A stretch of 46,792 nucleotides of DNA from Fusobacteriaceae bacterium UBA2433 (GCA_002342785.1 DDQV01000139.1:1-46792); one strand, 5' to 3'. Shown: positions 32,094-41,443, counted from the stretch's first letter. Translations and numbers: made by a program. The notes: generated from the letters alone by a model not told the origin.

Positions 32094-33224
32094 TTGAGCA
32101 AGATAATAAAAAAATGTAATGGTTGTGGTATTGAACTACAAAGTGAAGATAAAAATGAACAAGGTTATGTCCCTAAAGAGATGTTAAAAGGAAAAAAAAG
32201 TGCAACTTGTCAAAGATGTTTTAAATTAACTAACTACGGTGATTTTATTCCTATGGAGATGACTTCTGAAGATTATAGAAAAGAAGTAAAACGTTCTGCT
32301 AAGAGTGCTAAAATAGTTTTAGCTGTATTTGATATAATTGATTTTGAAGGATCATTTGATGATGAGATATTAAATATCTTAAAGGAGAAAGACTCGATTA
32401 TAATCATAAACAAGATCGATCTAATCCCTGGTGATAAACACGCCAGCGAAGTATCTGACTGGGTAAAGAAAAGATTAGCAAAAAAAGGAATAACTCCTTT
32501 AGATATTGCAATAGTAAGTGCTAAAAATACTTATGGTATAAATGGTATCATTAGAAAAATAAATCATTTCTGTCCACATGGTGCAAAAGTTATGGTAATG
32601 GGTACTACAAATGTTGGAAAATCGAGTATTATAAATAGATTATTAGGAGAAAAGAAAGCAACTATCTCTAAATATCCAGGAACTACTCTTAAATCAACTA
32701 AAAATGTAATCCCTAACTCTAATTTGACCATAATCGATACCCCTGGACTTATTCCTACTGGAAGAATATCTGATCTAGTGTGTGAGAAATGTCATTTAGA
32801 TATCGTTCCTTCAAAAGAAATTTCTAGAAAAACATTTAAAGTTAATGCTGATAAAATAATCTTAATAGGTGGATTAGTTAAAATTAAAGTTTTAACTGAT
32901 GATGAGATGAAACCTATTTTTAGTATATTTGCTTCTAAAAATGTAACTTTTCATGATACAAAAGAAGATAGAATAGAAAAACTTATTACAGAACATACAG
33001 GAACTTTAATAATGCCTCCATGTGAGAAATGTAAAGATGAATTCTATGCTCTACCTACAAAAACAAAAATTTATGATCTAAGTATAGATGAAGAACTTGT
33101 ATTTAAAGGCCTTGGATGGATCTCTGTAAAAAGAGGACCGTTAAAAGTAGAAGTTACTCTTCCAGAAGTTGCAGAAATTATAGTTAGAGATGCATTTATT
33201 CAACCTAAAAGACCAATAAAATAA
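32094..33224 (+). CDS. yqeH: Ribosome-biogenesis GTPase YqeH
   Basis: Circularly permuted GTPase that acts in 30S assembly. The N-terminal zinc finger has KKCNGCGIEL and CQRCF cysteine pairs. The permuted G motifs follow as G4 INKIDL, G5 VSAKN, G1 MGTTNVGKSSIINRL, then G3 DTPGL. The C-terminal part contains a second cysteine pair, CEKCKDEF. I start at the TTG at 32094 because GGAGG lies seven bases upstream and just past the prmA stop. The 377 residues match the family. It ends at a bidirectional terminator shared with the O-antigen ligase gene. Confidence 0.94.
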   Translation: MSKIIKKCNGCGIELQSEDKNEQGYVPKEMLKGKKSATCQRCFKLTNYGDFIPMEMTSEDYRKEVKRSAKSAKIVLAVFDIIDFEGSFDDEILNILKEKDSIIIINKIDLIPGDKHASEVSDWVKKRLAKKGITPLDIAIVSAKNTYGINGIIRKINHFCPHGAKVMVMGTTNVGKSSIINRLLGEKKATISKYPGTTLKSTKNVIPNSNLTIIDTPGLIPTGRISDLVCEKCHLDIVPSKEISRKTFKVNADKIILIGGLVKIKVLTDDEMKPIFSIFASKNVTFHDTKEDRIEKLITEHTGTLIMPPCEKCKDEFYALPTKTKIYDLSIDEELVFKGLGWISVKRGPLKVEVTLPEVAEIIVRDAFIQPKRPIK

Positions 33225-33231
33225 AACCAAT

Positions 33232-33261
33232 AAAAAATGGAAGAAAACTCTTCCATTTTTT
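33232..33261. terminator. Bidirectional terminator between yqeH and the O-antigen ligase
   Basis: AAAAAATGGAAGA-AAAC-TCTTCCATTTTTT is symmetric, with A-run and T-run at either end, and lies between two convergent genes. Confidence 0.92.
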
Positions 33262-33264
33262 ATT

Positions 33265-34980
33265 TTAATTTTTTTCTAATATTTTATTTATAGCTATACC
33301 TAACCCCATAAAAAACCAAAAATATGGTGCTACTGATACAGCACTATCATTAAACATTCCAGCAGCCAGATAACCAGTTATAGCAAGAGCTGTAGATAAA
33401 CCAACAACCTCATAAAACCCATCAATTTTTTTATTTCTATAAATTTTTATAGAGTGTATTAAATAACTTCCAACAAAAACCACAAAACCTATAAAAAATA
33501 AATATCCCATATTAATAATTATCTGTAGATATAGATTATGAGGTTTATCCACAATCATGCTAGGATTTCCATAAGCTATCCTTTTACCAAAATTATCTTC
33601 TTGAGGAAAGATCAAAGAAAATGTATCTGGTCCTCCTCCAAAAAATCCTGTTTTCTTTAGTTTTGGTATGGTCCTAGACCATATATATACCCTTGCACTT
33701 CCCTTAGATTCATATCCGTCCATCCACCTTACCCTATCTGCAGTATATATATCACTGACTCTCCCTTGAAATCCAATAGTTTTAAATCCATTATTTCTTA
33801 GTATCAAAGGATAGCTAAACTTTTCATAAGTAAGATTATAATAATCATCTTCTCTTCTTTCTAACTCAAATTTTTTATATCTTGAATCGATAAATTTATA
33901 TTTATTATCTACTAAGTTAGAAAAAATTTTCTCACCATTTTCATCTTTAAAATTTAATTTATTTTTTTCTAAAATAATATTCAGGATGGTCTTATCAGTT
34001 TTAATAAAAAGATCATTAGGAGAATTTAATACCATCTCCCTCATAGGATTATATTTTGAAGATTCTATATCATATAATTTTTTCCCCAATGAATTTTCTG
34101 AAAAACTATTCATTACTATACCAATAGTTAATCCTGTGATTATAAGTAAGATAATTTTTTTTAAGTTTTTAAACAATTTTTTTCTATAAAAGAAAAGAAA
34201 AAATATAAATGTAAATTGTCCTGCTAAAAATCCAGCTCTAGATCTACAACCTATCCAATTTATATAGATTAAAATATAAAATAAATATGCTAAAATATTA
34301 TATAATTTACCCTTAACACTCAAAAAAATCATTATTGAAAAAAATAAAAACATAACCATTAACGACCCACCATAATTTGGATTAAAATATGTGGAGTAGA
34401 TAATATATTTATCAAATTTAAAATTTAAAGTATTAGCCATTCCCCATAAATCTTTTGGCAAGATAAGATGTCTACCAAAATTACTTTTAAATAGATCTAA
34501 TCCAAAAAATTGAAAGCTTCCTATAACAGATATTATTATTATTCCTACAAAAGCTGCTCCTAAAAGTATTTTTATATCTTTTTTATTTTTTACTAAATTG
34601 ATAGTTAGAAAAGTTATTATTAAATATGATAACCATATAAAAATTCCCTCATATCTATCTCCGACTCCTTTTAAAGCTATAGAAGTAAAGGGAGAAAATA
34701 CTGTAGATAAATTAGCTAATATTCCCATAACTATTAAAGGCATATAATATTTTGTTTTTACAACCTCCCTTTTTATCCAAAATAATATAAATCCTATCGT
34801 AGACAAAGATACAATAAAAACCGATTTATAATAGGAAAAAAAATCAAAATTATTTTCTCCTATTGGGTAAGCCATATAATCTAAACTTCCTATGGGAGTT
34901 GGTATAATTTTTAATCTTACTATTATAGGTATCACTCCTAAAATAATCAACAATGGTAACAATTTTATTTTTTTTAACAT
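33265..34980 (-). CDS. O-antigen ligase / polymerase family membrane protein (Wzy_C)
   Basis: 571 residues with about eleven to twelve predicted membrane helices, clustered in residues 5-280 and 485-565. A large hydrophilic segment of about 190 residues between them probably faces the periplasm. Typical features are the SR-containing NWIGCRSRAGFLAGQ helix and the late loop FFGGGPDTFSLIFPQ followed by DKPHNLYLQIIINMG. These are the conserved Wzy_C/WaaL elements around an essential Arg and His. It could join O-antigen to lipid A-core, polymerise glycan, or glycosylate protein; sequence alone does not choose. It is a single gene transcribed against both neighbours, AGGAGG upstream. Confidence 0.85.
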   Translation of the reverse strand: MLKKIKLLPLLIILGVIPIIVRLKIIPTPIGSLDYMAYPIGENNFDFFSYYKSVFIVSLSTIGFILFWIKREVVKTKYYMPLIVMGILANLSTVFSPFTSIALKGVGDRYEGIFIWLSYLIITFLTINLVKNKKDIKILLGAAFVGIIIISVIGSFQFFGLDLFKSNFGRHLILPKDLWGMANTLNFKFDKYIIYSTYFNPNYGGSLMVMFLFFSIMIFLSVKGKLYNILAYLFYILIYINWIGCRSRAGFLAGQFTFIFFLFFYRKKLFKNLKKIILLIITGLTIGIVMNSFSENSLGKKLYDIESSKYNPMREMVLNSPNDLFIKTDKTILNIILEKNKLNFKDENGEKIFSNLVDNKYKFIDSRYKKFELERREDDYYNLTYEKFSYPLILRNNGFKTIGFQGRVSDIYTADRVRWMDGYESKGSARVYIWSRTIPKLKKTGFFGGGPDTFSLIFPQEDNFGKRIAYGNPSMIVDKPHNLYLQIIINMGYLFFIGFVVFVGSYLIHSIKIYRNKKIDGFYEVVGLSTALAITGYLAAGMFNDSAVSVAPYFWFFMGLGIAINKILEKN

Positions 34981-35212
34981 CTAATTCCTCCTTAATTTTT
35001 TCTTAATCCTCTTTAAAAGTATACCTTTATTTGATTAATATTTCTATATGTAATATTTAACAGTTTATTTTTTTATGATTATTCTATCAGAATAAGTAGA
35101 TCGGAATTATAAAAGATCATAACCCTTTGCAAAATCCTTGTTTTTATTATATAATTTCTTTATATAAAATAAAATTATTATAATATAATATTAAACACGT
35201 CAGGGGGAAAAT

Positions 35213-36325
35213 ATGATAGATAGGCAAAGAATTATAGATAACTTTTTAGAGATGGTTAAAATCCCATCACCATCTTTAAAAGAAAGAGTTATAGCCGATT
35301 ATGTGAAATCTCAACTAGAAAAAATTGGACTTGAAGTCATTGAAGATAATGCTGGTAAAAGTTGTAATGGTAATTCTGGAAATATTATCGGCATCTTAAA
35401 GGCTAAAGGTTCTAAAAATAAAAAAATATTATTCAGTGCTCATATGGATACAGTTTCGCCCTGCAATAAAGTTGTACCAATTATAGAAAATAAAATTATT
35501 AAATCCGATGGTAATTCTATTTTAGGAGGAGATGATAAAGCTGGTATTGCAGCTATCTTAGAGATGCTTAACCAACTCAAAGATAATAATCTAGATCATC
35601 CTGATATTATTGTTGTGTTTTCCATTGCAGAAGAGATTGGTCTTTTAGGTGCTCGTAAACTCAATATAGAAAAGTATGCTCCTGATTTTGGTATAATTAT
35701 TGATTCAGGTGGTAAACCTGGAACGGTCACTATCCAAGCACCTTTTGCTGCTAAGGGTAAAATTGAGATCATTGGTAGATCAGCACATGCAGGTTTAGAA
35801 CCAGAAAATGGAATTAATGCATTGGTAGTCGCATCCCACGCTATTACTAAATTAAGATTGGGAAGAGTTGATGAAGATACAACTTCTAATATTGGAGTAG
35901 TAGTTGGAGGAACAGCTGTAAATATTGTTATGCCTAGTATATCTATGATATATGAAGCTAGAAGTTTTGACGGTAAATTTTTAGACGAATTACTCATTGA
36001 AACTAAAACTATCTTTAGAGATACAGCGAAAAAATTTGGAGCAGAATTTAAGGAAGATATCGTAAAGGGGTACGATGGATTTAAAATTGAAGAGGGAAGT
36101 GAAATTTTAAAAATTTTAGAAGATGCCTGTAAAAATATAGATATAGAGTATAAGCCTATTAAATCTGGTGGTGGAAGTGACACTAATATCTATAATGAAA
36201 AAGGAATTCCTTCTATCAATATAGGTATAGGTATGAGTAAAGTTCACACTACAGATGAATTTATTAAAATTGAAGATATGATAGGGTGCACTAAGTTACT
36301 ACTTTCTATCATAGATAAAATATAG
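35213..36325 (+). CDS. M20-family peptidase, PepT-like
   Basis: 370-residue zinc peptidase of the M20 family, PepT-like subgroup. Metal-binding elements: FSAHMDTV (His and Asp), GGDDKAGIAAIL (bridging Asp), SIAEEIGLLGA (Glu pair), IIDSGG, and the C-terminal SKVHTTDEF with the last His. The dimerisation lid lies between residues about 175 and 290 (GRSAHAGLEPENGINAL). It probably cleaves small peptides in the cytosol. AGGGGG precedes the ATG. It heads the long operon that continues with mreC, whose ATG follows directly after its TAG. TATAAT at 35179-35184 may be its -10. Confidence 0.92.
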   Translation: MIDRQRIIDNFLEMVKIPSPSLKERVIADYVKSQLEKIGLEVIEDNAGKSCNGNSGNIIGILKAKGSKNKKILFSAHMDTVSPCNKVVPIIENKIIKSDGNSILGGDDKAGIAAILEMLNQLKDNNLDHPDIIVVFSIAEEIGLLGARKLNIEKYAPDFGIIIDSGGKPGTVTIQAPFAAKGKIEIIGRSAHAGLEPENGINALVVASHAITKLRLGRVDEDTTSNIGVVVGGTAVNIVMPSISMIYEARSFDGKFLDELLIETKTIFRDTAKKFGAEFKEDIVKGYDGFKIEEGSEILKILEDACKNIDIEYKPIKSGGGSDTNIYNEKGIPSINIGIGMSKVHTTDEFIKIEDMIGCTKLLLSIIDKI

Positions 36326-37123
36326 ATGAATTTCAAACAAAAGAAATCTAAACAAAAATTATGGTTGCCTCTAATAGTTGCTTTATTTATAACCATTGCT
36401 TTCCTACGTTCTGATCTTCTTATATCTAAAACTAATAAATTATTACTACCCCTTAGAATAAAAATATATACAACCACTAACAATCTTCAGAATTTTTTTG
36501 ATACTTTTTTTTATGTCAAAGAGATCAATAAAAAAAACGAATCTTTAAGATTAACCATAGAAAAACAAAAACATCTTTTCATAGAAAATAATAATCTCTT
36601 AGAAGAAAATCAACATCTAAGAGAACTACTTCAAATGAAAAAGAAAACAAAATATGAAATTATAGTTGCTCAAGTTTCCTATATTGATTCACTAAATCCA
36701 TATGAAACTATATCTATTGATAAAGGAGTAAACGATGGTATAAAACAAAACATGGCTGTAACTACTCCTTTAGGTGTAGTTGGAAGGGTCAAGGAGGTTT
36801 TTGATGATTACTCTACAGTAGAGTTAATTACTTCTAATCAAAGTTATACAAGTGCTACCGATGAAAATAGTAATACCTTGTCTATTTTAAGCGGGCAAGG
36901 AAATGAAATACTTAATTTAGAGTATATCGTTACTGATTCAGATATCCATCTAGGTGATAAGATCTTTACTTCTGGTATCAGCGATATCTATAATAAAAAT
37001 CTTTTTTTAGGAGAGATTACAGCTATCAATAGCGACGATGAGATGTTTAAACAAATAACAGTAAAATTACCCTATAATATCTTCAATCTTAAAGATGTTA
37101 TGATTATAAAAAAAGTGAGGTAA
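36326..37123 (+). CDS. mreC: Rod shape-determining protein MreC
   Basis: Bitopic membrane protein of the elongasome that organises cell-wall synthesis. Features: a short basic N-terminus, one helix (residues about 13-30), a coiled coil (residues 55-95, EINKKNESLRLTIEKQ), then two beta-barrel domains with IDKGVNDGIKQNMAVTTPLGVVGRV, the MreC signature, and TSGISDIYNKNLFLGEI. 265 residues is typical. No own ribosome-binding site is visible and the ATG touches the stop of the peptidase gene, so it is probably translated by coupling. mreB and mreD are not adjacent, unlike in most genomes. Confidence 0.92.
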   Translation: MNFKQKKSKQKLWLPLIVALFITIAFLRSDLLISKTNKLLLPLRIKIYTTTNNLQNFFDTFFYVKEINKKNESLRLTIEKQKHLFIENNNLLEENQHLRELLQMKKKTKYEIIVAQVSYIDSLNPYETISIDKGVNDGIKQNMAVTTPLGVVGRVKEVFDDYSTVELITSNQSYTSATDENSNTLSILSGQGNEILNLEYIVTDSDIHLGDKIFTSGISDIYNKNLFLGEITAINSDDEMFKQITVKLPYNIFNLKDVMIIKKVR

Positions 37124-37126
37124 ATC

Positions 37127-37702
37127 ATGAAAAAACTAATCCTTTATCTTTTTATCTTTAGCTTGAGTTTATTTGCTGAAGATAAGAATGAACTAAAAAA
37201 AATTAATACTTTTAAAGCTATATTCACTGAAAATACCAATCTAAATAATAGAAAAAAAACAAAGGAATATGAAGTTTTAGCAAGTTTACCAGATAAATTA
37301 ATAAAAAAAATGATCTCTCCATCTATTAATAAAGGAGAAATCTATCTATATAATGGAACTCATAAAACTATCTATTATCCACTTTTAGAACAAACAGTAG
37401 ATCAAAAAATAGATGAAGATGAAAATTATACACTAAAATTTATTCGTGATCTAAAATCAAATGATCATAATGTTGATTTTAAAGTAGTCAAATCTCATAA
37501 CCAAATCCAAAAAATTATCTATAATGATGGGATAACTATAAAATTTGAATCTTTTTCGAAAATAAATGGGATTAATTTTCCAACACATGTTAGAATACTA
37601 GATGAAAATATTGAAATTTCAGAATTAATAATCAAAAATATTGAAATAAATATTTCTCTAACTGAAAAGGATTTTTCTCTCGATGAAATTATTAAAAAGT
37701 GA
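37127..37702 (+). CDS. lolA: LolA-like outer-membrane lipoprotein carrier
   Basis: 191-residue secreted protein with a signal peptide (MKKLILYLFIFSLSLFA, cut before EDKN). The mature part has the LolA half-barrel pattern: an initial FKAIFTENTN segment, then LPDKLIKKMISPSINKGEIYLYNG, and a late IKFESFSKINGINFPTHVRI. LolA shuttles lipoproteins through the periplasm to the outer membrane, which fits the outer membrane implied by waaA and the porin. Sequence identity within this family is always low, so the name rests on fold-like features and context. It starts three bases after mreC and its end overlaps recO by 20 bases. Confidence 0.75.
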   Translation: MKKLILYLFIFSLSLFAEDKNELKKINTFKAIFTENTNLNNRKKTKEYEVLASLPDKLIKKMISPSINKGEIYLYNGTHKTIYYPLLEQTVDQKIDEDENYTLKFIRDLKSNDHNVDFKVVKSHNQIQKIIYNDGITIKFESFSKINGINFPTHVRILDENIEISELIIKNIEINISLTEKDFSLDEIIKK

Positions 37703-38372
37703 TGGTATAGTAATAAAAAAAGTTGATCACTCTGAGGCTGATAGATCATTAACATTATTTACTAAAAATTTTGGTAGGATCAACCTCAATATTAAAGGTC
37801 TTCGAAAATCAAAAAAAAGACATCTCAATGGAGCTGATTTATTTGCCATTTCTAATTTTATATTTTATAAAAAAGATGAATATTATATTTTAAGTTCTTT
37901 TGAACTTAATGAAACTTTTTTTAATCTTAGAAAAGATCTAGAAAAAATAAATATTTCTTTTCATATATTAGAAATTTTAAATTCCATCTTAGTTGAAAAT
38001 GAAACACGGGTAGACCTATATAGATTACTTTTAAACTCATTTCGTTTTTTAGATAAAAATAATAAACCTATTAAAAATTACCTTCTTTTAGGATATTTTT
38101 TAGCTCTTCTTATTCAAAAAGAAGGAATTATGTTTAATATAAAAGATGGTTCATATTTTGATATAGAAAATTCTATAATCAATAATATACCAATCTCTAG
38201 AAGACTCAGTGAAATCCAAAAAATTATAATTATACATCTGTTTGATGAAAAGATAAACACTATTGTTTCTCTAGATCCTCCTATAGATGATATTAAAAAA
38301 ATAATTTCACTCTTAGAGGACTATATAAACTACCATTTAAATTTAAAAATAAATTTTAAAGAATTTTTTTAG
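37683..38372 (+). CDS. recO: DNA repair protein RecO
   Basis: Recombination mediator that helps load RecA on SSB-coated DNA. The N-terminal OB-fold is recognisable from SDGIVIKKVDHSEADRSLTLFTKNFG and INLNIKGLRKSKKRH. The helical C-terminal part (residues about 80-229) is very lysine/leucine-rich and lacks the four-cysteine zinc motif of many RecO proteins. 229 residues is within range. The start lies inside the 3' end of the lolA-like gene, with AAAGGA upstream at a long spacing, so coupling is likely. Confidence 0.9.
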   Translation: MKLLKSDGIVIKKVDHSEADRSLTLFTKNFGRINLNIKGLRKSKKRHLNGADLFAISNFIFYKKDEYYILSSFELNETFFNLRKDLEKINISFHILEILNSILVENETRVDLYRLLLNSFRFLDKNNKPIKNYLLLGYFLALLIQKEGIMFNIKDGSYFDIENSIINNIPISRRLSEIQKIIIIHLFDEKINTIVSLDPPIDDIKKIISLLEDYINYHLNLKINFKEFF

Positions 38373-38381
38373 GAGGCTCAA

Positions 38382-38846
38382 ATGAATATTGCAAAAATAA
38401 CAGACTATATAACTTTGGATATGATTTCCCTTGATTTGAAGGCTAAAAATAAAAAAGAAGCTCTTTTAGAGTTATCAGAACTTTTAGGAACATCAGACTC
38501 TATTGATGACCCTAAAATTATCGAACAGGCTCTTATCGAAAGAGAAACATTAGGAAGTACTGGAATTGGTAAAGGTGTGGCTATTCCCCATGCTAAAACT
38601 AACTTTGCCAAAAAATTAACTATTGCTTTTGGAAGGTGTAACAAAGGAATTAATTTTGATTCTTTAGATAATCAAGATGTCCAATTATTTTTTGTATTTG
38701 CTTCTCCACTGAGTGATAGTAGTATATATCTTAAGATCTTAGCTAGAATTTCAAGATTAATTAGAAGTGAAAATTTTAGAGATAAACTTTTAAATGCAAT
38801 AGACTCAGAAGATATTCTAAATATTATAAGTTCAGAAGAGGGGTAA
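38382..38846 (+). CDS. PTS EIIA component (fructose/nitrogen type)
   Basis: 154-residue EIIA domain protein of the fructose/PtsN class. The phosphorylated histidine is H70 in GIGKGVAIPHAKT, preceded by the ALIERETLGSTGIG motif. No EIIB or EIIC domain is attached and none is encoded nearby, so a regulatory role like that of PtsN is as likely as sugar uptake. AGGAGG precedes the ATG. The gene sits between recO and nrdR in a packed operon. The exact target is unknown. Confidence 0.9.
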   Translation: MNIAKITDYITLDMISLDLKAKNKKEALLELSELLGTSDSIDDPKIIEQALIERETLGSTGIGKGVAIPHAKTNFAKKLTIAFGRCNKGINFDSLDNQDVQLFFVFASPLSDSSIYLKILARISRLIRSENFRDKLLNAIDSEDILNIISSEEG

Positions 38847-38849
38847 TTT

Positions 38850-39305
38850 ATGGAATGTCCTTACTGCGGTGCTATAGATACTAAAGTTATTGATAGTAGA
38901 CCTTATAGCATAGATAACTCTATAAAAAGAAGAAGGGAATGTGTAGTTTGTTCTAAAAGATTTACTACCTATGAGAAAATAGAACCCATTCCCATCTTTG
39001 TAATAAAAAAAAATAAAATAAAAGAGGTCTTTAATAAAAATAAAATTTTAAAAGGCCTTGAAAGAGCCGTTATCAAAAGAAATGTCAACTTAGAAGTTTT
39101 AGAAAGATTTGTAGAAGAGATTGAAAATACCATTAGAAAAACCAACCATCTCGAGATTGAAAGTACAGAATTAGGTGAACTAGTTATGGAAAGATTAAAA
39201 AAATTAGATGAGATTGCATATATTAGATTCGCCTCTGTGTACAAAGACTTTTCAGATGTAAAGTCCTTTATAAAAGAGATTGAGGGGATGGTTGACTGTG
39301 ATTAA
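38850..39305 (+). CDS. nrdR: Transcriptional repressor NrdR
   Basis: Nucleotide-sensing repressor of ribonucleotide reductase genes. The N-terminal zinc ribbon has CPYCGAIDTKVIDSR and CVVCSKRFTTYEKIE (four cysteines), followed by an ATP-cone domain (residues about 49-139) that reads ATP and dATP. 151 residues is exactly the family size. It starts three bases after the EIIA gene. The 3' end overlaps the start of the DUF368 gene. No ribonucleotide reductase gene is in the window, so its operators lie elsewhere. Confidence 0.97.
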   Translation: MECPYCGAIDTKVIDSRPYSIDNSIKRRRECVVCSKRFTTYEKIEPIPIFVIKKNKIKEVFNKNKILKGLERAVIKRNVNLEVLERFVEEIENTIRKTNHLEIESTELGELVMERLKKLDEIAYIRFASVYKDFSDVKSFIKEIEGMVDCD

Positions 39306-40131
39306 AAATATAGTCAGTGGTGCACTTATTGGAATAGCTAATATCATTCCTGGAGTTTCTGGTGGGACTGTGGCTTTACTTTTAGGAGTTTATGAAAAAC
39401 TTACGGAATCAATTGGAGATTTCATTACTTCTTCAAGAGAAAAAAAAATAAAAATCTTTAAATTTTTATTTCAAATATCTATAGGAGTTATTATAGGTAT
39501 CCTTGCATTTGCAAAAATAATAGACCTTCTCTATAAAAATTATAAAGAGGGCACTAGCTTTTTATTTTTAGGATTAATAATAGGATCTCTTCCATTGGTA
39601 TTAACCTATAGAGATAATGAAAAAATAAATAAATATGGTAAACTATGGTTTTTATTTGGACTGCTACTAATGATTAGTTTTATTTTTCTTCAATCTTTTT
39701 ATAGTAATGAAAAAACTTCTAATGATATATATCAATTAACAATTGGATATATTATAAAATTAATTTTTTCTGGAGCTTTGGCTGGAGGAGCTATGGTCAT
39801 CCCTGGGATTTCTGGTTCCCTTCTTTTAGTAATGTTAGGTGAATATTATAATATCCTTGGATTTATAAATAATCAGATGATAATCCCCATTGCCTTTGTT
39901 GGAATAGGAGCTCTCATAGGTATTGTCGGTTTTGCTAAAATTATAAATAAACTTTTAAAAGCTTATAGAGATAATACTCTGTATTTTATAATAGGTCTTA
40001 TTGTAGCTTCCCTTGTGGAAATTTGGCCTGGTTTTACTCTAACTTTATCTAAGGGCATTACAAATATTATAATTTTTCTTTTAGGAATATATATTGTTAA
40101 ACTAATGAAAAAATTAGAAAGGAATACATAA
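39298..40131 (+). CDS. DUF368 (PopT-type) membrane protein
   Basis: Integral membrane protein with about eight helices and the DUF368 signature IANIIPGVSGGTVALLLGVYE near the start, repeated in modified form as AGGAMVIPGISGSLLLVMLGEY in the second half. The family has been linked to undecaprenyl phosphate recycling (PopT), which would fit cell-wall and LPS synthesis here. The start is ambiguous. GTG at 39298 gives the usual short N-terminus (MIKNIVSG); TTG at 39292 is closer to GAGGGG. Both overlap the end of nrdR. The gene abuts the FtsB-like gene by one base (TAATG). Confidence 0.85.
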   Translation: MIKNIVSGALIGIANIIPGVSGGTVALLLGVYEKLTESIGDFITSSREKKIKIFKFLFQISIGVIIGILAFAKIIDLLYKNYKEGTSFLFLGLIIGSLPLVLTYRDNEKINKYGKLWFLFGLLLMISFIFLQSFYSNEKTSNDIYQLTIGYIIKLIFSGALAGGAMVIPGISGSLLLVMLGEYYNILGFINNQMIIPIAFVGIGALIGIVGFAKIINKLLKAYRDNTLYFIIGLIVASLVEIWPGFTLTLSKGITNIIIFLLGIYIVKLMKKLERNT

Positions 40132-40421
40132 TGAAGAAAATTGATGGATTTTTTTTATTTATTGTTCTTGGAATATTAGGAATTTTTCTTTATATTCCAA
40201 GAATTTATAGCGGATACAGAACATTAGATCAACTACAAAATGAATTTAAAACTATAACTGCTGAAACTAATCAACTAGAAAATCAGATAAAAGATTTAAA
40301 TTATCAGTTAGATAATTCCAATAATCATTATTATATTGAAAAAATTGCAAGAAATAAATTAAATATGAAGAAAAAGAACGAAATTATTTATAGAGTTATA
40401 TACGAGGAGGAACAAGATTAA
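40131..40421 (+). CDS. FtsB/DivIC-like septum formation initiator protein
   Basis: 96-residue bitopic protein. A helix (residues about 8-25) is followed by a coiled coil (QLQNEFKTITAETNQLENQIKDLNYQL, residues about 34-62) and then YYIEKIARNKLNMKKKNEIIYRV, the classic FtsB/DivIC tail. Such proteins form the FtsQ-FtsB-FtsL subcomplex that activates septal synthesis. Its size and layout are exactly right, though sequence conservation is low. One-base overlaps join it to both DUF368 and glpX. Confidence 0.85.
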   Translation: MKKIDGFFLFIVLGILGIFLYIPRIYSGYRTLDQLQNEFKTITAETNQLENQIKDLNYQLDNSNNHYYIEKIARNKLNMKKKNEIIYRVIYEEEQD

Positions 40422-41437
40422 TGAAAAGAGAGTTAGCTATCGAATTTGCAAGGGTAACTGAAGCAGCTGCATTAGCAGCACAAAAATGGGTTGGTAGAGG
40501 TGATAAAGAAGCAGCTGATCAAGCAGCAGTTGATGCTATGAGAACCACATTAAATAAGATCCATATTAACGGTGAGATAGTTATTGGTGAAGGTGAGATT
40601 GATGAAGCACCTATGTTATATATCGGTGAAAAGGTTGGCCTAAGAAATGATACGGATATCTGTGTAGATATTGCTGTAGATCCAGTTGAAGGTACTCGTA
40701 TGACTGCTCAAGGTCAAGGAAATGCTTTAGCTGTTATGGCTATTGGAAATAAGGGTAGTTTTTTAAAAGCTCCAGACATGTATATGGAAAAATTAATTGT
40801 AGGACCTGATGCTCGTGGTGCCATCGATCTTAATTTACCACTTTTAGATAATGTTCATAATGTGGCTAAAGCTTTAAATAAATCTTTAGAAGAATTAGTT
40901 ATAGTGATCTTAGATAAACCTAGACACCATAATATAATCAAAGATCTTCAACAAATGGGCATTAGAATATTTGCTATTCCTGATGGAGATGTTGCAGGTT
41001 CAATTTTGACTGCTATTATTGATTCTGACGCAGATATGTTATATGGAATTGGAGGAGCACCTGAAGGTGTTATCTCTGCTGCTGTTATCAAAGCTCTTGG
41101 TGGAGATATGCAAGCTAGATTAAAATTAAGAAGTGAAGTAAAAGGAATCTCTTTAGAAAATGATAAAATTTCTAACTTTGAAAAATCTAGATGTCAAGAG
41201 ATGGGAATAGATATTTCTAATGTTTTTACTATCGATGATCTAGTAAAAGATGATGAAGTTATTTTTGCTGCTACAGGAATTACCGATGGAGATCTTTTAA
41301 CAGGTGTTAGTAGGAAAAAAAATATAGCTAGAACTCAAACTCTATTAATTAGAGGAAAAACTAAAACTATTAGATATATCAATTCTGTTCATAACTTAGA
41401 TTTTAAAGATAGTGAGTTAAAAGATATTATAAAGTAA
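40421..41437 (+). CDS. glpX: Fructose-1,6-bisphosphatase, class II
   Basis: Metal-dependent GlpX enzyme of gluconeogenesis. Conserved segments: EAAALAAQKWVGRGDKEAAD, IVIGEGEIDEAPMLYIGE (metal-binding Glu and Asp), DIAVDPVEGTRMTA, then GGAPEGVISAAVIKALGG and the C-terminal FAATGITDGDLL. 338 residues is typical. GGAGG lies in the end of the FtsB-like gene. Codon choice is smoother and more conserved than in its envelope neighbours, as expected for a more highly expressed enzyme. It ends the operon that began at 35213. Confidence 0.97.
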   Translation: MKRELAIEFARVTEAAALAAQKWVGRGDKEAADQAAVDAMRTTLNKIHINGEIVIGEGEIDEAPMLYIGEKVGLRNDTDICVDIAVDPVEGTRMTAQGQGNALAVMAIGNKGSFLKAPDMYMEKLIVGPDARGAIDLNLPLLDNVHNVAKALNKSLEELVIVILDKPRHHNIIKDLQQMGIRIFAIPDGDVAGSILTAIIDSDADMLYGIGGAPEGVISAAVIKALGGDMQARLKLRSEVKGISLENDKISNFEKSRCQEMGIDISNVFTIDDLVKDDEVIFAATGITDGDLLTGVSRKKNIARTQTLLIRGKTKTIRYINSVHNLDFKDSELKDIIK

Positions 41438-41443
41438 ATTTTT

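Noticed and set aside
35596..36183. 195-codon minus-strand ORF inside the M20 peptidase gene
   Set aside because: The peptidase has all metal ligands in the plus frame. The antisense frame has no ribosome-binding site or recognisable motif.
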